Of a stretch of DNA of 64,000 bases, positions 44,463 to 54,646 are shown piece by piece; the first letter of the stretch is position 1, and each line of letters starts with the position of its first letter. The notes beneath the pieces are model-generated. The model was given only the letters and a program-made list of their open reading frames with translations. It searched no databases and was not told where the DNA came from. Where the stretch lies: assembly GCA_945965395.1 (NCBI GenBank), contig CAMFND010000058.1, positions 1-64,000 on the forward strand, given 5' to 3'. The position numbers and the translations under genes are program-made. The DNA comes from an uncultured Bacteroides sp. (GTDB taxonomy: Bacteria; Bacteroidota; Bacteroidia; Bacteroidales; Bacteroidaceae).

Positions 44463-45854
44463 TCAATGGCTCAGTTTCCAGTAATCAAAGTAAGCCAGAT
44501 TCCTCATAGCCTTTCCCTTAAAGATAAAATACAAGTCGTGCACGCCTGTTACCTGCGGAATCTGCTTTTCAACAAGTTTCCAACGGTCACTTCCTCCTGT
44601 ACGTGGCACCTTCAGTTCTGCCAGTACCTGCCCTTCCAGTCCGTCAAGACGTACCTCCATGACAATATCAGCATTGTGGGTCGTAGACAGGCGCGCCAGG
44701 ATACGAGAGGGAGCCTTTTCTCCGAAATCGACATCGCGCACCCTTGTATAAGAGCCGTTTCTCAAAGCCGTCACAAAGACTCCCACCTGTGGGTTATAGT
44801 CACTTTTCATTCTTTTTGACCAGGCCATAGTCTCCGCTTCTACTTTCCGGTACGGACAAAGAGACTTCAAGCCTTTTTCAACCCCTTCCTTCACCATTTT
44901 CACGGGATTGACTTTTCCATCACGCCCGAAATCCATTTCTCTGACACATACAGAACGGGTAAATCCGCTACCGCCTGGAAGCGATGCGTCATGATAGAAC
45001 AAATAGGTCTTACCCCTGAAATCTACTATTCCCGGATGGTTAGTAAAACTTCCTCCTTCCTTCGCCATTACAGTTCCTCCGTATTTCCATGGCCCTTCCG
45101 GACTGTCAGAAGTTGCATACGCCAGATGTTCCGGAATAGGCCCCCCTGCATAAAAAAGATAATATGCTCCCTTGCGCTTATATAGCCACGGAGCCTCTTC
45201 ATATAGCGTAGCACGTTTCGGGTTTCCTTCTCTGCGCCCAAACGATTCCGGCGTCATAGGTACTGCATGTATTCCTCCCTCATAAGAAATCATATCCTTA
45301 TTCAACTTCACGTAAAAGCAATTCGGATTTCCCCAATAAAGATAAGCCTGTCCGTCGTCATCGATAAATACCGTAGGGTCGATGTTTCCAAAATCAGCCT
45401 GCACTAAAGGAGTACCCAGCGGGTCATAAAAAGGTCCGTAAGGACTGTCGGCTACAGCCACACCGATAGCACTTTCCCCCTTGCGGTCTGTCACAGGCAC
45501 ATACATATAAAACTTTCCATCGCGCTCAATACACTGGGCAGCCCACGCATCTCCTCTGGCCCATTCAAAGGTCTTGAATGACAAAGGAGTGGGATGCTCG
45601 GTCCAGTTCACCATATCATCTGTAGAATAAAGTTTCCAGTCATTCATGGTAAACCAAGTAGAATCATCCTCATCATGACTAGTGTAAAGATACAGTTTGT
45701 CATTGTACACCAGCGGAGCCGGATCGGCAGTATAAGCAGTCTGAACGATTGGATTCTGCGCATTTACCGACAAGCCTGACAATACAACTGCTCCCTGCAT
45801 AATTCTTCGCCATTGCACATTCAGCAAAGACAACTTAACCTCTTTTCGCCACAT
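44463..45854 (-). CDS. GH43 glycosidase with C-terminal CBM6-like module
   Basis: The 463-residue secreted protein has a signal ending near SVNAQ, with basic residues (WRR) before the hydrophobic part, which supports the long start. The propeller carries [20 protein letters not shown] (base Asp), [14 protein letters not shown] (second Asp) and [13 protein letters not shown] (acid Glu). Residues about 325-463 form a CBM6-like beta-sandwich ([31 protein letters not shown]). It is a close paralogue of the next gene upstream. Arabinofuranosidase or xylosidase activity on arabinoxylan fragments is likely, but the specificity cannot be read from the sequence. Confidence 0.9.
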   Translation of the reverse strand: MWRKEVKLSLLNVQWRRIMQGAVVLSGLSVNAQNPIVQTAYTADPAPLVYNDKLYLYTSHDEDDSTWFTMNDWKLYSTDDMVNWTEHPTPLSFKTFEWARGDAWAAQCIERDGKFYMYVPVTDRKGESAIGVAVADSPYGPFYDPLGTPLVQADFGNIDPTVFIDDDGQAYLYWGNPNCFYVKLNKDMISYEGGIHAVPMTPESFGRREGNPKRATLYEEAPWLYKRKGAYYLFYAGGPIPEHLAYATSDSPEGPWKYGGTVMAKEGGSFTNHPGIVDFRGKTYLFYHDASLPGGSGFTRSVCVREMDFGRDGKVNPVKMVKEGVEKGLKSLCPYRKVEAETMAWSKRMKSDYNPQVGVFVTALRNGSYTRVRDVDFGEKAPSRILARLSTTHNADIVMEVRLDGLEGQVLAELKVPRTGGSDRWKLVEKQIPQVTGVHDLYFIFKGKAMRNLAYFDYWKLSH

Positions 45855-45895
45855 TTTTTTACCATATATTTTCTCATTTACATTATAAACTAATA

Positions 45896-47215
45896 TCAGA
45901 ATTTCCAGTAATCCAGTTCAAATAAATCCTTGTTATTCTCTCCTTCAAAACTAAGATATAAATCATGTACGCCACTGACCGCATTGACCTCACAAGAATA
46001 AAGTTCATACTTAGATATTCCGTTCCCCTGTGGAATATTCACATTTCCCACAATCTTTCCATCCGGAGCATCCAAACGAATTTTCAGATTTCCTCCTTCA
46101 AGCGGCAATGCCGAAACCTCAAAACGACGGGCTTTATTCTTTCCAAAGTCTACTCCACGTACACAGATGTACTCTCCACTATTTACATCCACCACTGAAA
46201 GAGAGTTTTTCGAATTAGGAACAGTCTTCAATCCATATCCCCAAGCCATGGTTTCAGCTTCTACTTTACGGAACGGATTGAAAGTACCTATCTGTTCCAA
46301 CTTGGTATCCGCCCAATAAGGTACTTCTTGAATAGTTCCGTCTTCATTATAGTGCATTTCTGCTACTGACACAGAACGGCGTTCATAGTGAGTGTTTGTT
46401 TCCAGCTTCAACAAATCATAGTTCAATCCAAAGACATACGATTTCCCTTTATAATCCATAATGCCAGGATGGTTGCCTCTGCTTCTCTCCGTAGGACGCA
46501 TAATGTATCCTTTTGTTTCCCAGGGACCTGTAGGACTATTACTCATTGCATATCCTATTCCCTCCGGACAACAAGTAGAAGCAAAAGCCAAATAATAACG
46601 ACCATTACGTTTATAGAACCACGGTCCTTCCTGATAATGCTCCGGAGTTTCTTTTAGCTTTACAATATCTCCAGAATATGAAATCATATCTTCATTTAAT
46701 TTCACATAATAGCAATGGGGATTTCCCCAGTACATATAAGCTTGCCCATCCTCATCAATAAACACAGTCGGATCAATATCATACCAATGTTCTTTCTGCC
46801 ATACCAAAGGTTTTCCAAGAGGATCCTTAAACGGTCCGTAAGGACTGTCGGAAACAAGTACCCCAATTCCATTTCCATGAATCGGACAATACATATAAAA
46901 CTTGCCATTGCGTTCAATTACCTGTTCTGCCCAAGCTCCATTATCACGCTTCACCCAATCAAAGCTCTTGAGAGAAGCAACTGCCCCATGGTCAGTCCAG
47001 TTAACCATATCGGTAGAAGTGTACAATAACCAATCCTGCATTTTAAACCCTTCGGCATCATCTTCATCATGCGTCGTATAAAGAAATACCGTATCATTGT
47101 ATACCATCGGTGCCGGATCGGCAGTATATTTAGTTTGAATAATCGGTCGCTGCGCATTCAGGCTATTCAATAGTCCGCAACTGCCACACAATAACAAAAT
47201 CTTGCTAATATTCAT
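45896..47215 (-). CDS. GH43 glycosidase with C-terminal CBM6-like module
   Basis: The protein has 439 residues with a signal ending near SLNAQ. The GH43 acidic residues lie in [26 protein letters not shown] and [12 protein letters not shown], and a CBM6-like C-terminus begins [12 protein letters not shown]. It is homologous along its full length to the gene at 44463-45854, which points to a local duplication. It has a possible -7 box of its own at 47238-47245, so it may also be transcribed independently of the CE1-GH43 pair upstream. Activity on arabinoxylan side chains or xylo-oligosaccharides is inferred from the locus. Confidence 0.9.
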   Translation of the reverse strand: MNISKILLLCGSCGLLNSLNAQRPIIQTKYTADPAPMVYNDTVFLYTTHDEDDAEGFKMQDWLLYTSTDMVNWTDHGAVASLKSFDWVKRDNGAWAEQVIERNGKFYMYCPIHGNGIGVLVSDSPYGPFKDPLGKPLVWQKEHWYDIDPTVFIDEDGQAYMYWGNPHCYYVKLNEDMISYSGDIVKLKETPEHYQEGPWFYKRNGRYYLAFASTCCPEGIGYAMSNSPTGPWETKGYIMRPTERSRGNHPGIMDYKGKSYVFGLNYDLLKLETNTHYERRSVSVAEMHYNEDGTIQEVPYWADTKLEQIGTFNPFRKVEAETMAWGYGLKTVPNSKNSLSVVDVNSGEYICVRGVDFGKNKARRFEVSALPLEGGNLKIRLDAPDGKIVGNVNIPQGNGISKYELYSCEVNAVSGVHDLYLSFEGENNKDLFELDYWKF

Positions 47216-47237
47216 AATATCCCCAATTTAAGTCTAT

Positions 47238-47245
47238 CAAATTTA
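47238..47245 (-). promoter_or_regulatory. Possible internal -7 box (TAAATTTG)
   Basis: TAAATTTG on the minus strand lies 23 bp before the GH43 ATG, within a 203-bp gap that holds no gene. The GTTACA operator is absent at the usual 60-bp distance, so this may be a secondary promoter or a chance match. Confidence 0.4.
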
Positions 47246-47418
47246 TATTTTCACTTTAGTCATCTGAAAATCAATTCCTCTAATGTGTGAATAATATTTA
47301 TGATTGCCGAGGAATCACTACACCTCCATTCTTTGGCCCTTCAGTGTTACCTAACATCCTCACCCATAATAACATACTTTTCATAATCGCATTTCTACTA
47401 AGGCTCAAAAGACGACCG

Positions 47419-49026
47419 TCATTTCTTTATATGCTTGTATTCAAAGAAATCAATATCCACAAAACCTCCCAGCGTCTTGGTCGCATAATTAAACAAGGCA
47501 AACTTAGTCCCCATAAAGAAACGACGGAAATCAAAAATCATCTTGAAATCAGGACCTATTCTCTTCCAATCCTTATTATCGTAACTATAGTAGAAGGAAG
47601 CAATATCCCTTCTCAACCTGAAATCACCATCCACACGAAGATAAATTTTGTCTGATGTAAGCGGAATTGTCTGAATTTCTTTCCGGTCAATACCTGTTAC
47701 AGCCTTGTTAGTCTTATCCAACTGGACACTTTCTGTCTTCATGGTCAAAAATTTCTGGTTACCTTTACAAGTAACAGCCAGAATACCTGCATCGCTATTA
47801 AAAGCACTCAATCCGGCTACATCCCCATCTTTCATTCCCGAAAGGTCCATACAAACTACTCCCGAGCACTCCGGTCCTTCCATACGCTGGGTCAGCGTGT
47901 TCGGAGCCACAAACAAATTATCGACTATTCTTCCGGTTTTTAAGCGCAAATAACCTTTACGCTCCTTCAAAGACCAGCAGTCATTCATCGGGTTATGATT
48001 CCACTGCCAATTCAATTTCAGATTTTTACCTTTAAAATCGTCACTCACCACCAGTCCTTTAGCAGCATACCCCTGAACAGGTTTACGCATCGTGGCCGGC
48101 ACATGCCCGTTTTCATCACCCAACATCGGCCAGCCATCTATCCAACGGCAAGGCATCAGGGTCAATACACGACCCACCCCATTGCGGTCCTGAAAAATAA
48201 CGCCATACCAGTTTCCTTTTCCATCGTCAACTATCGTGCCTTGTGCCACGTAAGGAAAACCGTCAAAAGCATCTTCCAAAATCACTTTTTTCTCATAAGG
48301 ACCGGTAATCTTGTCTGCGCGGTAGCACACTTGTCTGCGCTTTCCCCCCTTAGGCCATGAAATCATCAGCAAATAATACTTACCCTCGTGCTTAATGACC
48401 CTGCTTCCTTCCAACAAGGCATTTTCTTCTTCGTCTCGTTCGAATACTTTCATTTTCACCCCTCCAGGCATCACCCCACTTAAATCTGGTTTAAGCTCAC
48501 GCAACTGCCCGGTACCATAAAATACATAGGCCTTTCCGTCGTCGTCAAAAAACAAGGATGCATCATGAAAATGAGGGATACGCGACAAGAGTTTCCAACC
48601 TTTCCGAGGATTGGAAGTAGTGTACACATATCCTTTATAAGGAGTATCATTTGGAGAAAAATAAGCATAATACGTGCCGTTGTGGTAACGCAAAGAAGTC
48701 GCCCACTGACCGCGCCCGTACATGGTACTTTCTTTCAAATCATAAGCAGGTTTTCCATCCAGGCGGTCATACAGGTAACTTATCACTTCCCAGTTGACCA
48801 AATCTTTAGAATGCATAACCGGTGCTCCAGGAACCAGATGCATGGTGGTGCTCACCATATAAAAATCATCGCCTACACGTATCACATCCGGATCAGGCAC
48901 ATCTGCCCAAATTACAGGATTAGAAAAAGTCCCATCCCCATTATCCCCTGTTTGTGCACAAGCCAAGTCTGGGTACAAGCCTCCCATGGCTACAAACAGG
49001 CAAGCTAACAAAAAGCATTTTTTCAT
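47419..49026 (-). CDS. GH43 glycosidase with C-terminal beta-sandwich (xylosidase-like)
   Basis: The protein has 535 residues, with a signal peptide ending near ACAQ. The propeller begins NPVIWADVPDPDVIRVGDDFY (base Asp in the DPD motif) and has FHDASLFFDDDG and LLEGSRVIKHEGKYY (acid Glu). From about residue 330 a concanavalin-like sandwich begins (LKLNWQWNHNP) of the kind fused to beta-xylosidases, with RVDGDFRLRRDIASFYYSYD near its end. This places it in the GH43 group of xylosidases and arabinofuranosidases, distinct from the CBM6-bearing paralogues. It lies 6 bp after the CE1 gene. Confidence 0.9.
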   Translation of the reverse strand: MKKCFLLACLFVAMGGLYPDLACAQTGDNGDGTFSNPVIWADVPDPDVIRVGDDFYMVSTTMHLVPGAPVMHSKDLVNWEVISYLYDRLDGKPAYDLKESTMYGRGQWATSLRYHNGTYYAYFSPNDTPYKGYVYTTSNPRKGWKLLSRIPHFHDASLFFDDDGKAYVFYGTGQLRELKPDLSGVMPGGVKMKVFERDEEENALLEGSRVIKHEGKYYLLMISWPKGGKRRQVCYRADKITGPYEKKVILEDAFDGFPYVAQGTIVDDGKGNWYGVIFQDRNGVGRVLTLMPCRWIDGWPMLGDENGHVPATMRKPVQGYAAKGLVVSDDFKGKNLKLNWQWNHNPMNDCWSLKERKGYLRLKTGRIVDNLFVAPNTLTQRMEGPECSGVVCMDLSGMKDGDVAGLSAFNSDAGILAVTCKGNQKFLTMKTESVQLDKTNKAVTGIDRKEIQTIPLTSDKIYLRVDGDFRLRRDIASFYYSYDNKDWKRIGPDFKMIFDFRRFFMGTKFALFNYATKTLGGFVDIDFFEYKHIKK

Positions 49027-49032
49027 ATTCTA

Positions 49033-49902
49033 TTATTTATTAAATGTTCCTGAAACAAAAGGCAGACACCTGTATAAAGCAGAATGCCAATATTCCCAAT
49101 CGTGTCCGCCGTCTCTTACCCTAAACTGACATGGTATTCCCGCTTTGCGCATGGCCTGGAAGAACTCAATGTTTCGGTCAAGCAAGAAATCGTCATCCCC
49201 ACAATCCACAAACCATCTCACTGATTTCAGTGCCTGAATCGTACCTGCATCTGCATCCGTCACACGCTTGATACAACTCCGTTCTATCACAGTTCGTGTC
49301 AAAATAGCCAGTTTACTATCCGGATTATCAAAACGAGCCGCTCCTTCTTCGGGAATTGACATCAACGCACTCATCGCATACACCGAAGCAAACTTATCTG
49401 CATGCCACAACCCATAGCCGGTAGCACCTCCACCTCCCATGGACAATCCAGCTACTGCACGATTCTTCTTATCCCCTATAATAGGATACTTATTTTCTAC
49501 ATAAGGCAAAAACTCTTCGAAAAAGAAATCTTCATAAAGCCAACCAGGCATATTAAAGAAACCATTCCATATTTCTTTGTAAATATCACCACCAGCATCA
49601 GGCATCACAATAATCATTTCACGAGCCTCCTGAGAATAAATCAAACGGTCGGCCACTTCCTGCACATGCCCGCGCCCTACCCAGTCCTGATTAGTTTGCG
49701 ACATGCCATGAAAGAGATAAAGCACGGGATATTTCTTCCCCTGAACTTCTCCAAACGATGGAGGAAGATATACCGAGTATGCTCTGTCTGCATTCAACTT
49801 CTTACTAAAAATTGTATCGTTTACTACTCTACTACGTGAAAATAATGACACTGGTAGCAAGCATAAAATCCCTAAAGCAATTAAAAAAGAATGTTTGTCC
49901 AT
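49033..49902 (-). CDS. CE1-like esterase (acetylxylan or feruloyl)
   Basis: The 289-residue alpha/beta hydrolase has an N-terminal signal (about 1-24). The nucleophile is Ser154 in AGLSMGGGG, with LYLFHGMSQTNQDW as the oxyanion-side block and His in DGGHDWEYW near the C-terminus. This is the esterase-D/CE1 pattern of acetylxylan and feruloyl esterases. It heads the operon CE1-GH43 and probably the two further GH43 genes, driven by a promoter with the shared operator. Which ester it cleaves is not determined. Confidence 0.88.
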   Translation of the reverse strand: MDKHSFLIALGILCLLPVSLFSRSRVVNDTIFSKKLNADRAYSVYLPPSFGEVQGKKYPVLYLFHGMSQTNQDWVGRGHVQEVADRLIYSQEAREMIIVMPDAGGDIYKEIWNGFFNMPGWLYEDFFFEEFLPYVENKYPIIGDKKNRAVAGLSMGGGGATGYGLWHADKFASVYAMSALMSIPEEGAARFDNPDSKLAILTRTVIERSCIKRVTDADAGTIQALKSVRWFVDCGDDDFLLDRNIEFFQAMRKAGIPCQFRVRDGGHDWEYWHSALYRCLPFVSGTFNK

Positions 49903-49923
49903 AGCTTTAAAATTTAACCTTCA

Positions 49924-49954
49924 CAAAAATACACACCAGCCACACAAATTACAA
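49924..49954 (-). promoter_or_regulatory. Promoter of the CE1-GH43 operon (TTG, 20 bp, TATTTTTG)
   Basis: On the minus strand TTG (49952-49954) and TATTTTTG (49924-49931) are 20 bp apart, and the CE1 ATG is about 21 bp downstream. Confidence 0.75.
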
Positions 49955-49958
49955 TAAA

Positions 49959-49989
49959 TTACGTTACCAGGACTTTCGTTTACGTTACA
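49959..49989 (-). promoter_or_regulatory. Candidate PUL operator, site 3
   Basis: TTACGTTAC occurs twice, 21 bp apart (49959 and 49980). GTTACA begins at 49984, exactly 60 bp from the -7 box start at 49924, with ACCA at 49966-49969. It is the cleanest direct repeat of the four sites. Confidence 0.6.
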
Positions 49990-50114
49990 CATGACCCATA
50001 TTGTATTTACAAAATGTACATTTTTTATACGTTCTTATTACAGCAAAAATATTATTACTTTAATAGCCAGAACATTATATCAAACGACCTTTTATCTTAA
50101 GGAAAACTCCACTT

Positions 50115-50140
50115 TGTAACGCACAATAAAAGATATGCAA
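50115..50140 (+). promoter_or_regulatory. Candidate PUL operator, site 4
   Basis: TGTAAC at 50115-50120 is GTTACA in the opposite orientation. Its last base is exactly 60 bp before the final G of the plus-strand -7 box at 50173-50180. The partner half-site (50135-50140, ATGCAA) is weaker than at the other three promoters. The remaining 350-bp intergenic stretch holds only the two promoters. Confidence 0.5.
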
Positions 50141-50172
50141 CATGCCGTCACGCACTCCCCGTACAAAACAAG

Positions 50173-50180
50173 TAAATTTG
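50173..50180 (+). promoter_or_regulatory. Bacteroidales -7 box (TAAATTTG)
   Basis: TAAATTTG lies 73 bp before the ATG of the plus-strand GH43 gene. No convincing -33 element is visible, as expected for an activator-dependent promoter. Confidence 0.6.
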
Positions 50181-50253
50181 TCCATAAAAAGATTACATAA
50201 AACTTCATTTAACTGACACAATCATTCAATTATTTACTACAAATTTTAATATC

Positions 50254-51966
50254 ATGCGAAATCAATTCAAATTATTCACTTTAGGCACGCTAAGTCTCCT
50301 TGCCGCCTCATGCGGAAACAAGGTCACAATGCCCGAACCTGGAACTCCAGTATTCACACAATTCACCTACACGGGGAAAGATGCAGTATATGAAAAGAAC
50401 CCGCTGACAGAAGGAGAATTTTATAATCCTATACTACAGGGATGTTACCCGGACCCCAGCATCTGCAAGAAAGGAACCGACTATTACCTGGTATGCTCCT
50501 CTTTTGCCATCAACCCCGGAGTACCCATTTTCCATTCTACGGATTTAGTAAACTGGAAACAGATAGGACATGTGCTCGACCGCCCTTCACAGTTAAAAGT
50601 AGAAGATTCTGGAATCAGTGCTGGTATTTACGCTCCGACTATCCGATATAATTCCTACAATGGCACCTTCTACATGATTACAACTCAGTTCTCAGGAGGA
50701 ATGGGAAACATGATTGTGAAAACCAAAGACCCGATGAAAGGCTGGAGCGATCCTATCAAATTGAATTTTGAAGGCATTGACCCCGACATCTTCTTTGATG
50801 ACAACGGCAAGGCATACGTCACTCACAATGATGCACCCGAAAAACCATTATACGAAGGACACAGAGTAATTAAAGTTTGGGAATACGACCTGGAAAAAGA
50901 CCAGATTATTCCGGGTACAGACAAAGCTGTAGTGAACGGAGGAGTAGATTTGTCTAAAAAACCTATCTGGATAGAGGCGCCACATCTTTATAAAAAAGAT
51001 GGAAAATACTACCTGATGTGTGCAGAAGGAGGTACCGGAGGCTGGCACAGTGAAGTAATCTTTATCAGTGACAATCCACAAGGCCCTTTCAAGCCTGCGC
51101 CTGAAAATCCGATCCTTTCACAGAGACATCTGCCGGCTGAACGTCCGTTTAAAGTAGACTGGGCTGGGCATGCCGATTTGGTAGAAGGTCCTGATGGACA
51201 ATACTATGGCGTATTCCTTGCCATCCGCCCGAATGAGGAAAACAGAGTAAATACCGGACGGGAAACCTTTATATTACCCGTAGACTGGAGTGGCACTTTC
51301 CCTGTATTCAAAGGCGGTCTGGAGCCTATCCAGCCTAAACTGGTTATGCCACAAGGTGTGAAGAATGAAACTGGAAAGAACGGATATTTCCCTAACGGAA
51401 ACTTTACATTTACAGAAACTTTCACCGGAAGTTCACTTGATTACCGCTGGGTAGGAGTCAGAGGAGCCAGAGAAGGATTCATTTCCACTACTGCTGAAGG
51501 GCTAACAATTACACCTTACGAAACCAATATCAAGGCAGCTCTTCCTACTTCCACATTGTTCTATCGCCAGCAGCACCTCAATTTCACGGCTACAACTACC
51601 CTGAAATACATTCCTCGCACAGAAAAAGACCTCGCTGGAATCACTTGTTATCAAAGCGAAAAATTCAACTATGTATTTGGAGTAACGAAAAAAGCAGAAG
51701 ATAGCTATATCGTACTGCAACGTACTGAAAAGGGAGAATCTTCAACCATTGCCAGCGAAAAAATTGAAGGAAACACTCCGATCAGTCTGCGCGTAACAGC
51801 CGAAGGAGATAAATACACATTCAGCTACTCTGTGAAAGATAGTAACTACCAGAACGTAGGAGGAACCGTTTCCGGAGATATTCTTTCTACCAACGTAGCC
51901 GGTGGATTTACCGGTTCAATGATTGGTTTGTATGCTACCACTTCCAACGATGCGGAAGCTTTATAA
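50254..51966 (+). CDS. GH43 beta-xylosidase-like lipoprotein
   Basis: The protein has 570 residues with a lipoprotein signal (LLAASC, Cys20). The propeller has ILQGCYPDPSICKKGTDYYL (base Asp), FEGIDPDIFFDDNG (second Asp) and WIEAPHLYKKDGKYY (acid Glu). The C-terminal beta-sandwich (about 385-570, FTFTETFTGSSLDYRWVGVR onward) matches the xylosidase-associated concanavalin-like domain. It is the only enzyme gene of the locus on the plus strand and lies alone between its own promoter and a strong terminator. It probably removes xylose from xylo-oligosaccharides at a membrane-attached position. Confidence 0.9.
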   Translation: MRNQFKLFTLGTLSLLAASCGNKVTMPEPGTPVFTQFTYTGKDAVYEKNPLTEGEFYNPILQGCYPDPSICKKGTDYYLVCSSFAINPGVPIFHSTDLVNWKQIGHVLDRPSQLKVEDSGISAGIYAPTIRYNSYNGTFYMITTQFSGGMGNMIVKTKDPMKGWSDPIKLNFEGIDPDIFFDDNGKAYVTHNDAPEKPLYEGHRVIKVWEYDLEKDQIIPGTDKAVVNGGVDLSKKPIWIEAPHLYKKDGKYYLMCAEGGTGGWHSEVIFISDNPQGPFKPAPENPILSQRHLPAERPFKVDWAGHADLVEGPDGQYYGVFLAIRPNEENRVNTGRETFILPVDWSGTFPVFKGGLEPIQPKLVMPQGVKNETGKNGYFPNGNFTFTETFTGSSLDYRWVGVRGAREGFISTTAEGLTITPYETNIKAALPTSTLFYRQQHLNFTATTTLKYIPRTEKDLAGITCYQSEKFNYVFGVTKKAEDSYIVLQRTEKGESSTIASEKIEGNTPISLRVTAEGDKYTFSYSVKDSNYQNVGGTVSGDILSTNVAGGFTGSMIGLYATTSNDAEAL

Positions 51967-51989
51967 GTTGCTTCTCACTTATATCTAAA

Positions 51990-52037
51990 TAAAAAGTCTG
52001 TCATTACATCCTCTTGGAAAAATGACAGACTTTTTAT
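51990..52037. terminator. Bidirectional Rho-independent terminator
   Basis: The perfect 15-bp stem AAAAAGTCTGTCATT/AATGACAGACTTTTT has a 15-nt loop. It separates the convergent GH43 (plus) and GH43-GH8 (minus) genes. Confidence 0.93.
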
Positions 52038-52059
52038 TTAAAACTCTCTCAACTACTGA

Positions 52060-54561
52060 TCATTGAGGAAAAATAATCTGATAACGACCACTTAAGTGCA
52101 TAAACGCAAACAAACGAAGTAACCCATCATAATATTTATCCAGATAGCCGTCTTCATAAGGTTCGTGTTTTGCTTCCCACAGCTGTTTGACAAACTCTTC
52201 ACATTTCACATCCGTACAAACCAACGACACCGCCGCAGCTGTGGCCACAAGCCCCAATGAATGACGCAATTGTTTATATTCACCCGCCTGCAAGACTTCC
52301 TTCACCGGACTTCCATCTACATTATACTGGTCTTTAAAATCATAAAGTCCCTGGCCATACAGAAAATTCTGTATTTTATTTCCATACTCCTGCTGCCATT
52401 CTCTGTCTGCACATGCCCAAGAATAATCCAAAGCAATATTCATAGGCACCCGCCATGAATCAAAACGGAAGGCATCTCCTATAATCCCATCTGAATGCAA
52501 CAAAGAACCGTCATAGTTATTATAATCAGGATTTAAGCCAGTCACCGGATGAATACTCTTATGCAGGTACTCACGACTTCTCTCGGCACACTCCCTCCAA
52601 AAACGGCTCCTTCCATCATAAGCCCATCTGGCCCACACTTCATAAAAAGCAGGCAAATGATAAGAAGGATCAGTATATTTCGCACCGAAGCGGGTCGGAG
52701 TAAATGTAATCAGCTGATGTTCTATATTTATAAATGGGGTTACCGCATCTTTTCCAACCTTTTTCATCGAACAATCTAAAATATTTTGCGCTTCAGCTAA
52801 ATAATTTATGCCAGATTCATTTCCCCATCTGTTCGACGCAAAAATAAGTGAAGTCACATAATATAGTTCACCATCAGAAGCAGGTCCTTCGGAATTACGA
52901 GTTCCGTCCGTCTGACAACTCCAGGCAAAATAACCTTCAAACATGCCTTTCTGGTGCTGCATATACTTCTTACACCATCGCCACAAGCGGTCAAATATAT
53001 CCTTCCGGTCAAACTGCACGGCAATCATCATTCCATAAGACATACCTTCTGTACGTACATCATGATTCTTCAAGTCACTAATATAAGCCATGGAATCACC
53101 GACCTCAAAATAGACTTTATTGACCCCATAGAATACATCATTAAACACTTCTTCCAGTTTCGCATCTATTTCGGCCTGAGAATAACCCATTTCGGCAAAA
53201 AAGTTTCTATACTTACGCGTTTCGAAAGCACCCGCTGACCATGGAACAGCATCAAAACCTATCCAGTCAATTTCCACGGAAGCCCCCTTCTGCAGAGAGA
53301 CCCGTATATCGCTTACTCCCACCGGAGCCTTTTCTACACGTGCCTTTACCACACGCCAGTCTTTGCCTGCAGGAATCTTCACGGTAGCTATATCTTCATC
53401 ATCCGCTACAATTTTCACCACCCCACCTTTATCCGATTTCACACGCATTTTCACTTCTTGCACAGGCTGAGAACCAAAATCCACACGGTTGTACTGAACC
53501 CATGATTTTATTTTTTCCAATCGGCACTTCCAACCTTCGAACTTATTTTTATCATTGACAAAGGAAACAGAGGCTCCTTTTTTACTGATGGCACTATAGC
53601 GGTCTATCTGGATTTTCATACGGGCATTCGTAATCCCGACTCCCCGTAAAGTAGGCTTTACTTTCACAATCGTTCCATCAGAATTAAAAGTTAAGGAATC
53701 AATACGAACAGAACGGCGCTTATCAGCTTCAGGAGAAAAGTCATTATGGTGATAAAAAAGATACCACTGTCTATTATATTCCACAATAGAATGATGATTT
53801 GTCCAACATCCAGTGGGAGACTCATCCATAATAATGCCTTTAAATTCAAATGGACCTGAAGGTGAATTTCCCATTGCGTATGCCAATGTCTCCGTCTTAT
53901 CCTTCACCCAGGGAAAAGTAAGATAATACTTTCCGTTTCTTTCAAATACAAACGGGCCTTCCTTAAATCCCTCAGGAAGCCCTTCTATCAGAACTGGAGC
54001 AGAAGCCAACTCCTTCATATTATCTTTCAACCTTGCCATACGCAGGCCATTCCCAGCCCAATAAATATATGCACTTCCCTGTTTATCAATCAACACACAC
54101 GGATCAATCCCCTGTATACCTTCTATGGGCTTCCAGTCTGGCATGAATGGTCCGTAAGGAGTATCCGACACTGCAACTCCCACGGAAAAGCCTTTCATAT
54201 TTTTAGGTTTTGCAGGAAAATAAAAATAATATTTTCCATTCTTGTACACACAGTCAGGAGCCCACATGGAATAGGACTCTGAATCCATCCATGGGACACT
54301 GTTTTGTGAAAGAATTACCCCATGATCTGTCCAGTCTACCAGATTTTGAGAGGAATATACATGATAATCCTCCATACAAAACCAGTCTTTAAGACGCTCA
54401 ACCGGACTTTTTATGTCATGTGACGGATACAAATAAATTTTCCCATCAAACACACGGGCTGTAGGGTCAGCCGTAAAAGAATGACTAATAATAGGATTTT
54501 GTGAATAGGTCTTTAGAATAACCAAAAACAATGTCATTATACCCCAATATAGATGCCTCAT
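52060..54561 (-). CDS. GH43-CBM6-like-GH8 multidomain xylan enzyme
   Basis: The 833-residue protein has a signal peptide (ends near TYSQ) and three parts. The GH43 propeller (about 22-315) has SFTADPTARVFDGKIYLYPS, IQGIDPCVLIDKQG and FKEGPFVFERNG. A CBM6-like sandwich spans about 320-440. A complete GH8 (alpha/alpha)6 domain spans about 445-833. The GH8 part carries Glu505 (RTEGMSYGMM, catalytic acid) and Asp701 (DAFRFDSWR, base region), matching reducing-end xylose-releasing exo-oligoxylanases. One chain could therefore trim xylo-oligosaccharides at side chains or the non-reducing end and at the reducing end. It is third in the SusC-SusD operon. No frameshift is seen at the domain borders. 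Confidence 0.88.
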   Translation of the reverse strand: MRHLYWGIMTLFLVILKTYSQNPIISHSFTADPTARVFDGKIYLYPSHDIKSPVERLKDWFCMEDYHVYSSQNLVDWTDHGVILSQNSVPWMDSESYSMWAPDCVYKNGKYYFYFPAKPKNMKGFSVGVAVSDTPYGPFMPDWKPIEGIQGIDPCVLIDKQGSAYIYWAGNGLRMARLKDNMKELASAPVLIEGLPEGFKEGPFVFERNGKYYLTFPWVKDKTETLAYAMGNSPSGPFEFKGIIMDESPTGCWTNHHSIVEYNRQWYLFYHHNDFSPEADKRRSVRIDSLTFNSDGTIVKVKPTLRGVGITNARMKIQIDRYSAISKKGASVSFVNDKNKFEGWKCRLEKIKSWVQYNRVDFGSQPVQEVKMRVKSDKGGVVKIVADDEDIATVKIPAGKDWRVVKARVEKAPVGVSDIRVSLQKGASVEIDWIGFDAVPWSAGAFETRKYRNFFAEMGYSQAEIDAKLEEVFNDVFYGVNKVYFEVGDSMAYISDLKNHDVRTEGMSYGMMIAVQFDRKDIFDRLWRWCKKYMQHQKGMFEGYFAWSCQTDGTRNSEGPASDGELYYVTSLIFASNRWGNESGINYLAEAQNILDCSMKKVGKDAVTPFINIEHQLITFTPTRFGAKYTDPSYHLPAFYEVWARWAYDGRSRFWRECAERSREYLHKSIHPVTGLNPDYNNYDGSLLHSDGIIGDAFRFDSWRVPMNIALDYSWACADREWQQEYGNKIQNFLYGQGLYDFKDQYNVDGSPVKEVLQAGEYKQLRHSLGLVATAAAVSLVCTDVKCEEFVKQLWEAKHEPYEDGYLDKYYDGLLRLFAFMHLSGRYQIIFPQ

Positions 54562-54646
54562 AAATATAGTATTAGGTTATAAGTAAAAAATAAGAAAAAG
54601 AAGCTACCCCGATACAGAGCAGCTCCTTTCTCCAAACATGTCACGA

